Positions 1-4,631 of a stretch of DNA of 6,253 nucleotides are shown here, piece by piece (the stretch's first letter is position 1; the number at the start of each line of letters is the position of its first letter). Under the pieces are notes generated by a model. It made no database searches. It saw nothing but the letters and a program-made list of their open reading frames with translations, and was not told the origin of the DNA. The stretch is from assembly GCA_005882415.1 (NCBI GenBank), contig VBAE01000262.1:7754-14006 (forward strand), read 5' to 3'. Made by a program: the position numbers and the translations under genes. This DNA is from Alphaproteobacteria bacterium (lineage in GTDB: Bacteria > Pseudomonadota > Alphaproteobacteria > Sphingomonadales > Sphingomonadaceae).

Positions 1-7
1 ATTTGAA

Positions 8-1063
8 ATGAAGATGGTGAAGCTCCTCGGCGCGCTCGCCGCCCTCTCCGCCGCCGCCGGCCTGTTCGCTTCGCCGGCCGCGGCGCAGCGCCGCTGCCTG
101 GTGACCGCGACCAGCGCCGCCTCGGTCGCGACCTACGACCCGTTTGCGCCGACAGGGATCAACATCACCAACGTCGCGATCACATTCACCCGCGGCAACG
201 GCCCCGGCGGCGCAAAGCCGGCGCTGCTGGATTTCTACATCAAGTCGGCGAGTCCGGCCGTCAACGGTATCCAGCTCATCCCGACCAGTGTCGTCGGCTC
301 GGGGAACGCAACCGGGCTCAACCAGAACATCTATTTCGACACCACCGCGACGCCCCCCATCATCACCACGCCGCTGGCCGCCTCTCCGCCCCCCCGAGTG
401 CTGCGCTGGGCCTTCACCGGCAACAACGCGGCCTCCGACGTGTTCACGATCAACTTCACTGTGATCCTCCCCGCCAATATCGACCTGACAGCATCGTCCA
501 ATGTGCTGTTCGACGTCGAATATGGCTGCGACGGCACCGGCGGCGGCGGGCCGTTCTCGGAGCGGTCGGTCGCGCCCAACGCCTATGCGATCCAGGTAAC
601 GGTCAAGAGCGCGCTGCAGGCGACCTATGTCGGCGCCGCGCTCGATTTCGGCGAGGTCGGAAACAAGACGACGGCACAGGTACTCGCCAACCCGGCCGCC
701 TTCACGACCCCCGCGAGCGGCAATTATGTCAGCGTCCGAAGCTCCGGCCCCTACAAGATCGAGATGTCCTCGCAGAACAACTACCGCCTGACATTCGCCG
801 GTGGCAATCCGGCGAACGCGGCGCAGTCGCTCAACTACAAGGTGCTGTTCCTGGGCCAGACGGTGTCCAACTCGAACACCAACTTCCCTGCGGTGACGTG
901 CAGCCGCGCCGGAGTCCTGGCGACCCAGGCCGATATGCTGCCGATCCAGGCCACCCTGCTCGAGGGCGGCGACGGCAAGCAGGTCTCGCCTCTCTATAAG
1001 GACGTGATCACGGTCACCGTCTCGCCGCTCAACAGCAACGCCAGCGGGATCACTTGCCCCTAG
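8..1063 (+). CDS. Secreted fimbrial subunit, spore coat U/Csu-pilin-like, two domains
   Basis: This is probably an exported structural subunit of a chaperone-usher fimbria of the Csu/spore-coat-U type. The 351-aa product starts with a clear signal peptide (MKMVK, a hydrophobic Leu/Ala run, likely cleavage after A26 in AAA|Q). Two beta-rich, Ser/Thr/Asn-rich halves follow. The first (about 30-195) opens with C30 and a TYDPF element like the family's FG-Y-P opening. The second (about 200-350) has LDFGEVG near 212, SSGPYKIEMSS near 245, LNYKVLFLG near 275 and ends with the LYKDVITVTVSP strand (329-340), which matches the closing strand of spore-coat-U domains. Four cysteines (30, 174, 298, 350) could form two disulfides. 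Chaperone and usher genes are not in view and may lie upstream. The window begins 7 bases before the start, so its ribosome site cannot be judged; ATG at 14 is an alternative. The family call rests on motifs only. Confidence 0.7.
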   Translation: MKMVKLLGALAALSAAAGLFASPAAAQRRCLVTATSAASVATYDPFAPTGINITNVAITFTRGNGPGGAKPALLDFYIKSASPAVNGIQLIPTSVVGSGNATGLNQNIYFDTTATPPIITTPLAASPPPRVLRWAFTGNNAASDVFTINFTVILPANIDLTASSNVLFDVEYGCDGTGGGGPFSERSVAPNAYAIQVTVKSALQATYVGAALDFGEVGNKTTAQVLANPAAFTTPASGNYVSVRSSGPYKIEMSSQNNYRLTFAGGNPANAAQSLNYKVLFLGQTVSNSNTNFPAVTCSRAGVLATQADMLPIQATLLEGGDGKQVSPLYKDVITVTVSPLNSNASGITCP

Positions 1064-1440
1064 AGCGGGACGATTCGGAAGGTCAGGCTGCCCGCCGGCG
1101 TGGAGCGGCGGAGCTCGAGCGACCGGACGGCGACATCGGCATGATCGGATCGCGAGACCAGGGTCGGGCCGGACGCGGAGAGCGGAACCTCTCGACCGTC
1201 GACCACAAGCGTCGCGCCGGCGAGTTCGGGCGAAGCCTCGGCATAGACCGCATAGCCGCGGGCCGAATTGCAATTTTCCTCCAGCGTGCCGGCGTCAGGC
1301 CGCGCATCGACCCGGCAGAGGGTCGGCACATTGCCCGCCATGCCGAGCGTGAAGTCGGCCGGGGCGGCCGGGGCGGCGGGGGCGGCGGTGGAGACGAAGG
1401 CCGTGGCTGCGAGGGCGGTAAGTGCGATTGTGGGCTTCAT
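1060..1440 (-). CDS. Small exported protein with paired cysteines, next to fimbrial gene
   Basis: The function is unknown. The 126-aa product has a signal peptide (MKPTIALTALAATAF, then an Ala/Pro-rich stretch with possible cleavage after A28). A short mature domain follows: C42 and C57 flank a 14-residue loop, then ATLVVDGREVPLSASGPTLVS at about 76-96, ending in SLTFRIVPL. The LVVDGR-VPLSASG segment is one I associate with small proteins of sphingomonads. The predicted beta strands and cysteine pair would suit a small pilin-like fold, but that is inference. The start at 1440 is chosen because GGAG sits about 9 bases upstream and a signal peptide follows directly; an upstream ATG would add 16 residues of poor signal-peptide character. 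Its stop overlaps the stop of the fimbrial subunit. The 92 bases to the next gene must hold two divergent promoters; none is convincing by eye. Confidence 0.72.
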   Translation of the reverse strand: MKPTIALTALAATAFVSTAAPAAPAAPADFTLGMAGNVPTLCRVDARPDAGTLEENCNSARGYAVYAEASPELAGATLVVDGREVPLSASGPTLVSRSDHADVAVRSLELRRSTPAGSLTFRIVPL

Positions 1441-1532
1441 GGCTCTGTCTCCGTCGGTTCGGAGGGACCATGGCGCCTGAGGCCGCAATATAGGGTAAGC
1501 GGTGAGGGTGAACGGGGGATTAGGGATTAGCT

Positions 1533-1754
1533 ATGGCGCTTGCGCTCTACTACGTCCTGCGCGGCGGGGACCGCTGGATCGTCCGCCTGGACGAGCGCGA
1601 CTATGGCCATGACAGCCTCACCTCTGCGCTGAAGGCCGCCTTCGCCGCGGCGGGCGCATCGGCCGCGGACGGCCATGAGGTGCAGGTCCTCGTCCAGCGC
1701 CCCGACGGGAGCTGGGAAGTCAGCTGGACGTCGGAGGATAGTCCCGCAGCCTAA
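1533..1754 (+). CDS. Small DUF2188-like protein
   Basis: The 73-aa product is probably cytoplasmic, with no signal peptide or membrane segment. It opens with LYYVLRGGDRWIVRLDERDYG, continues into an Ala-rich helix (SALKAAFAAAGASAADG, about 31-47), then VQVLVQRPDGSWEVSWTSED. The order 'YYV...W.V', 'helix with A', 'VLVQ..DG.W' matches the small DUF2188 family, whose function is unknown. The match is by pattern only. A weak AGGG lies about 8 bases before the ATG inside a tandem GGGATTA GGGATTA (1516-1529). It is a single gene, divergent from the exported protein at 1060-1440, with the gene-free palindromic region after it. Codon use looks like its neighbours. Confidence 0.6.
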   Translation: MALALYYVLRGGDRWIVRLDERDYGHDSLTSALKAAFAAAGASAADGHEVQVLVQRPDGSWEVSWTSEDSPAA

Positions 1755-1792
1755 CCGTCATTGCGAGCCCTTCGACACCGCACGGAACGGCG

Positions 1793-1910
1793 CCTTACCC
1801 CCTCCCCGGCGGGGAGGGGGCAGGGGGAGGGGGTACTGAGTCGGAGAGTAGATGCGGAGGCCGAACCCCCTCACCCCAACCCCCTCCCCCATAGGGAGAG
1901 GGGGTCAAGG
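1793..1910. repeat. Element A: inverted pair of C/G-rich palindromic repeats
   Basis: There are two related copies in opposite orientation. The left copy is 1793-1834 and the right copy 1864-1910, around a 29-base spacer. The left begins CCTTA and has a 10-bp stem (1798-1807 with 1811-1820), followed by a G-rich tail ending GGGGGT. The right copy, read on the minus strand, begins CCTTGA, forms a stem of 11 pairs with one bulge (1879-1905) and ends in the same kind of G-rich tail. Such C/G-rich palindromes are common between genes in alphaproteobacteria (recollection, not searched). The surrounding 1755-1944 holds no gene. No T-run follows either hairpin, so a terminator role is not supported. 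Confidence 0.75.
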
Positions 1911-1936
1911 CGGCGTCTCGCCCATTCGTACGGGCT

Positions 1937-1957
1937 GTACAACCTCAGCAGTTGTAC
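1937..1957 (-). other. Short hairpin spanning a stop codon
   Basis: GTACAAC and GTTGTAC form a perfect 7-bp inverted repeat around a 7-base loop. Read on the minus strand, the first arm encodes the end of the VYNC tail of the 70-aa protein. The loop carries the Cys codon and the TGA stop, and the second arm lies just after it. It could protect the transcript end, but no T-run follows, so it is not a typical intrinsic terminator. Confidence 0.5.
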
Positions 1958-2157
1958 ACCCCTGCGGCGCAGCGGCGGGTGGTGCGGCGGGCGACTCCGG
2001 CGACGCTGACCGGGGTCAGCGGCCGGCCGACGCGGGCGCTTGCCGAGGGAATGAGGTCGAGCGCGGCGAGGCCCGTAATCTCGTTCACCGCTTCCGAGCC
2101 GGCGAGCGCGGCGATGGCGGCGAGAAGGCCGATTCCGACTTTCCTGGCGAGGGTCAT
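1945..2157 (-). CDS. Small exported protein with VAGVARRTTRR motif, coupled to DUF2092 gene
   Basis: The function is unknown. The 70-aa product has a basic start (MTLARK) and a hydrophobic run (VGIGLLAAIAALAG, 7-20). A less hydrophobic stretch ends in PSASA (37-41), a possible signal-peptidase site. A compact basic tail follows: GRPLTPVSVAGVARRTTRR (44-62), closing with C63 and C70. I recall the RPxTPVSVAGVARRT segment from short alphaproteobacterial proteins with no assigned role. The ATG overlaps the DUF2092 stop (ATGA), so the two are almost certainly co-transcribed and translationally coupled. The start is fixed by that overlap; a longer reading in this frame would run inside the lipoprotein gene. 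Whether the tail sits in the periplasm or the hydrophobic segment is an anchor cannot be decided from the sequence. Confidence 0.8.
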   Translation of the reverse strand: MTLARKVGIGLLAAIAALAGSEAVNEITGLAALDLIPSASARVGRPLTPVSVAGVARRTTRRCAAGVYNC

Positions 2158-3035
2158 TGGCTGGCTCCTGTGCGGTAATTCTCCGGAAGGTCCGCAGTGT
2201 CCTTGAGCTGCTGGAGATCCTCGATCCTCAGCTTCTTGGCGCCCGGCGGCGGGGTGAAGGTGAAATTGCCGCCCCCGGCCCCGGCGCCCGCCTTCCAGTC
2301 GCGGACTTCGAGCGTGAATTGCGGCGCCTGGTCGACGCCCTTGCTGGTGATCACGTAACGGCACGGATAGGGCTTGGGCCCTTGCGCGATCCAGATCTGC
2401 CAGTCGGTGTCCTTGGTCCGGAAGGCGAGATGGTCGCACTCGACTCCGCCGATAACGCCGCTGCCGAGATCCTTGATGTCGGTAACGTCGGTCATCAACT
2501 CCTCGTAAACGCCGGACTGGAGGAGGTCGGCGCCGGGGAGCTGCCGGTGGAATTTGTCGCGAAGCCCGTCGATCAGGCTGTCGATCGTGCCGGGCGCCTC
2601 GGTCTGGATATAGGCGTTCTGGCCCTTGCCGTAGAAGGAGAGGGTCTTGCCGTCATAGACCATCTCGGTGTCCGAGAAGCCTGACTTGCGGGTGGTGCGG
2701 ATGTTGCCGGGCCGGTCGAGGTCGACCGTGCCCGAGGTGGCGATCTGGAGTTTCTGATGGTCGCTCGACACGACTTCGAACAGCGAATCGTAGCGCATCG
2801 AGATCGTGTCCTGGGCGGCGAGATAGTCGGACATGGACTTGAGGAGCGCCTTGGCGTTGGCCGTGCTCTCGCTGTTCGCCGCCTGGTCCTGCGCTGCGGG
2901 CGCGGCGGGATCGGCGGCCTGTTGCTGGAGAGTCGCATTATCCTCGTCGCCGCGCGAACAGGAGGAGAGGCCGATTCCGGCGGTCAGCGCCGATGCGGCA
3001 GCGCAAAGCATGGCCGTGCGAATCCTGTGCTTCAT
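2154..3035 (-). CDS. DUF2092-family lipoprotein
   Basis: The 293-aa product is a predicted lipoprotein of the DUF2092 family, whose molecular role is not established. An n-region MKHRIR and a hydrophobic core lead to a lipobox-like LSSC with C26 as the likely lipidated residue. A low-complexity Ala/Gln/Asn linker (about 30-62) follows. The conserved domain starts with LLKSMSDYLAAQ (64-75) and contains VDLDRPGNIRTT (104-115), MVYDGKTLSFYG (125-136), AYIQTEAPGTIDSLID (141-156), GVECDHLAFRT (197-207), DWQIWIAQGPKPYPCRYVITSK (211-232) and a final NFTFTPPPGAKKL (257-269). These are the family's hallmark blocks. The shape, an exported beta-rich shell, suggests a LolA-like fold, which is inference. 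It is the first gene of a two-gene operon and diverges from the 3156 gene across 120 bases. The open frame continues far upstream, but only the start at 3035 gives a proper signal sequence and ribosome-site spacing. Confidence 0.85.
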   Translation of the reverse strand: MKHRIRTAMLCAAASALTAGIGLSSCSRGDEDNATLQQQAADPAAPAAQDQAANSESTANAKALLKSMSDYLAAQDTISMRYDSLFEVVSSDHQKLQIATSGTVDLDRPGNIRTTRKSGFSDTEMVYDGKTLSFYGKGQNAYIQTEAPGTIDSLIDGLRDKFHRQLPGADLLQSGVYEELMTDVTDIKDLGSGVIGGVECDHLAFRTKDTDWQIWIAQGPKPYPCRYVITSKGVDQAPQFTLEVRDWKAGAGAGGGNFTFTPPPGAKKLRIEDLQQLKDTADLPENYRTGASQ

Positions 3036-3044
3036 CTGGGACAT

Positions 3045-3050
3045 CCTCTT
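3045..3050 (-). promoter_or_regulatory. Ribosome binding site deciding the DUF2092 start
   Basis: AAGAGG on the minus strand lies 9 bases before the ATG at 3035. It directly abuts an in-frame ATG at 3044, which is too close to be served by it. This favours the start MKHR over MSQMKHR. Confidence 0.6.
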
Positions 3051-3155
3051 CGTCTTGCCGGTCGCACGATTAGGGGGCCGGGCGCGGGCGGCTATCGGGT
3101 GAAGTACGCACTGGCCGCGCTTGATTCCGCCGAGGCGCAGTGAGAGACAGGGGGC

Positions 3156-3491
3156 GTGCCCCTGCAGCCGCTCCTCTCCTTGCTGTTGGCCGCCCAGGCG
3201 GCGGCGGGCGGTGCGGGCGCGGAGGAGGAGCGTGCCCTGCCCCGGATCGTCGACGATCCGTGCCGCAAGCCGGACGGCGAAATCGTCGTCTGCGGGCGCC
3301 GCGGCGAGTCGGACAAGTACCGGATCACCGGCCTGCCGACAAAGCAGGAGCAGAAGATTCGCGACCCCGGGATTCCGGTGGGGATCGACCTTAATGGGAC
3401 CACCCGGCTTGGGGTGGTCGTCGACCAGGTCGTGTTCCCGCAAGGCATGATCAGCCAGCGGGCGATGGTCAGCGTCCGGATCAAATTCTAA
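3156..3491 (+). CDS. Small secreted protein with DPC...GEIVVCGRR motif
   Basis: I cannot assign a function or named family. The 111-aa product has a hydrophobic export signal (PLQPLLSLLLAAQAAAGG, 2-19). A charged linker leads to RIVDDPC (30-36) and GEIVVCGRR (41-49). C36 and C46 probably pair. The rest is polar, with strands near LGVVVDQVVF (85-94) and a terminal SQRAMVSVRIKF. The DPC / EIVVCGRR pairing is one I recall from many small sphingomonad proteins. An in-frame TGA at 3141 limits the start. GTG at 3156 is the first usable start codon, with GAGAG at 3142-3146 nine bases upstream. Only 9 bases separate its stop from the Nudix gene, so the two are probably co-transcribed. Confidence 0.72.
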   Translation: MPLQPLLSLLLAAQAAAGGAGAEEERALPRIVDDPCRKPDGEIVVCGRRGESDKYRITGLPTKQEQKIRDPGIPVGIDLNGTTRLGVVVDQVVFPQGMISQRAMVSVRIKF

Positions 3492-3500
3492 GCGCAGGGC

Positions 3501-4262
3501 ATGTCCGACGCTCTTCCGCCGCCGATTCCCGCCGCGACTTTGATCCTGATGCGCCCCGGCGCGCGGGGGGTCGGGGGGGCGCCCGAGATATTGATGATGG
3601 AGCGGTCGAAGGAGATGGCCTTCGCCGCCGGGGCCCTGGTCTTCCCGGGCGGGCGGATCGATTCCGGCGACCATGAGGCGGCCGCGCGCTTCGCTCCGGG
3701 GGTGGAGGACGGCGCGGCGCGGATCGCGGCGATTCGCGAGACGATCGAGGAGACGGGGATCGCGGCGGCGCTCTCGCCGGCGCCCGATTCGGAGGCCTTG
3801 CGGCGGGCGCTGGCGGCGGGGGAGCCGTTCGGGGACGCACTGGCGCGGTTCGAGCTGGAGCCGGAGCTGGGCGCCCTCACCCCCTTCGCCCGCTGGTGCC
3901 CGAACTTCCGCGAGGCGCGGCGGTTCGACGCCCTCTTCTACCTCGCCGAGGCTCCGGCCGACGCCGCGCCCGCAGTGGCCGACGAGAAGGAGGCGGTGAG
4001 CGCCTTCTGGGCGAGCGCCGAGGCGATCCTCGCCGACATCGAAGCGGGCAAAGCCCACGCCATCTTCCCGACCCGCCGCAACCTCGAGCGGCTCGCCCTT
4101 TTCGCCTCGATCGAGGAAGCGCGGGCGGACGCGGCGCGGCACGAAGTTCGCACCATCACGCCCTGGGTGGAGGAGAGGGAGGGCCGCCGCTTCGTCTGCA
4201 TTCCCGACGGGATCGGCTATCCGGTAACGTCCGAACCCTATGAGAGCGCCCGGCGGCGCTGA
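3501..4262 (+). CDS. Nudix hydrolase, NUDT19-like
   Basis: The 253-aa product is a predicted cytoplasmic Nudix pyrophosphohydrolase, cleaving a nucleoside diphosphate linked to another group with a divalent metal. It opens with strand PAATLILMRPG (10-20), then EILMMERS. The Nudix box is split: FPGGRIDSGD (48-57), a longer-than-canonical segment, then RETIEETG (79-86) with the metal-binding glutamates E80, E83 and E84. The usual spacing from the GG to RE is about 14 residues; here it is 28, as in long-box NUDT7/NUDT19 types. ALTPFARWCPN, RRFDALFYLAEAP and FPTRRNLERLALFA also follow NUDT19-like proteins, some of which act on CoA or acyl-CoA. The CoA-specific signature is not clear, so the substrate is open. 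It sits between the secreted 111-aa gene and an extensin-family remnant that starts 5 bases after its stop. The ribosome site is weak (AGGG one base before ATG), so translation may be coupled to the upstream gene. Confidence 0.87.
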   Translation: MSDALPPPIPAATLILMRPGARGVGGAPEILMMERSKEMAFAAGALVFPGGRIDSGDHEAAARFAPGVEDGAARIAAIRETIEETGIAAALSPAPDSEALRRALAAGEPFGDALARFELEPELGALTPFARWCPNFREARRFDALFYLAEAPADAAPAVADEKEAVSAFWASAEAILADIEAGKAHAIFPTRRNLERLALFASIEEARADAARHEVRTITPWVEEREGRRFVCIPDGIGYPVTSEPYESARRR

Positions 4263-4267
4263 GCCCG

Positions 4268-4452
4268 ATGCGTGCGCTGCGCCTCCTGAAGCTGCTGCTG
4301 GCCCTCGGCCTGATCGCCTTCGCGGCGTCCGCGACGACGCCTGCAAGCTCTTCTCCACCACTTTGTCGCCCGACTACAACGCGGCCCACTGCGACCATCT
4401 CCACCTCGATGAGGCACCGAGGGGTGCCTTGGGCTGGCGGGGGTGCAGGTAG
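4268..4452 (+). pseudogene. Extensin-family gene remnant, central part deleted and out of frame
   Basis: Two pieces of one gene are visible in different frames. The 5' piece (4268 to about 4327) encodes MRALRLLKLLLALGLIAFAA, a typical short export or anchor segment at the start of extensin-like C-terminal domain proteins. The 3' piece (about 4318-4452, shifted frame) encodes VRDDACKLFSTTLSPDYNAA, HCDHLHLD (4387-4410) and GALGWRGCR followed by TAG. That is the expected C-terminus of the family, where an H-x-D-H-x-H-x-D motif near the end is a hallmark. A full member is roughly 200-250 aa, so most of the middle is gone. The usual residue after the first His is often Arg or His; here it is Cys. 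Reading on in the first frame gives a 144-aa product running through the palindromic repeat, with no family features. The 5-base gap to the Nudix stop suggests it was the last gene of that operon. The alternative, that the 3' piece is used alone from a start inside the Nudix gene, seems unlikely. Confidence 0.78.
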
Positions 4453-4468
4453 GTCGGCGGCTCAGCTG

Positions 4469-4631
4469 CCTCCCTGCCGCGCCAGCGGCGGGGAGGGGGA
4501 CCAGCGAAGCTGGTGGAGGGGTGACAGGGCAAAGGAATCAGAGGTTCAAGCAGGAGACGCGGACAGTCTGCGCCAGATCACCCCTCCACCACCCTACGGG
4601 TGGTCCCCCTCCCCGTCTGGCGACGGGGAGG
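4469..4631. repeat. Element B: inverted pair of double-hairpin palindromic repeats
   Basis: Two copies in opposite orientation, 4469-4524 and 4578-4631, surround a 53-base spacer. Each copy has a long hairpin with loop GCCA, a G-run, a short hairpin and the tail TGGAGGGGTGA. In the left copy the long stem is 12 bp (4469-4480 with 4485-4496) and the short one CCAGC GAA GCTGG (4501-4513). In the right copy, read on the minus strand, the long stem is 10 bp ending GTC/GAC and the short one is CCACCC GTA GGGTGG. Stems differ between copies but stay paired, so the structure is conserved rather than the letters. The right copy overlaps the end of the symporter gene. A GC-rich unit of this kind (...GGGGGACC hairpin GGTGGAGGGG...) is widespread in alphaproteobacteria, from memory. 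No T-run supports a terminator role. Confidence 0.85.

Noticed and set aside
1516..1529. Tandem GGGATTA pair before the DUF2188-like gene as an operator
   Set aside because: Only two short copies, which also overlap the likely ribosome site; insufficient to claim a binding site.
1441..1532. Promoter boxes between the divergent genes at 1440 and 1533
   Set aside because: A TATATT on the minus strand is visible but lacks a well-spaced upstream box.
1798..1905. Element A hairpins as intrinsic terminators for flanking genes
   Set aside because: Stems are strong but no T-run follows on either strand.
1761..2178. Plus-strand small open frames over element A and the 70-aa gene
   Set aside because: Their sequence is translated repeat and antisense DNA; no ribosome site or family feature is seen.
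3036..4361. Long open minus-strand frame upstream of the DUF2092 gene, giving a 735-residue reading if joined
   Set aside because: It is antisense to the secreted 111-aa and Nudix genes, is Arg/Gly/Pro-rich with no domain, and a good signal sequence and ribosome site fix the true start at 3035. Open antisense frames are expected from the GC bias.
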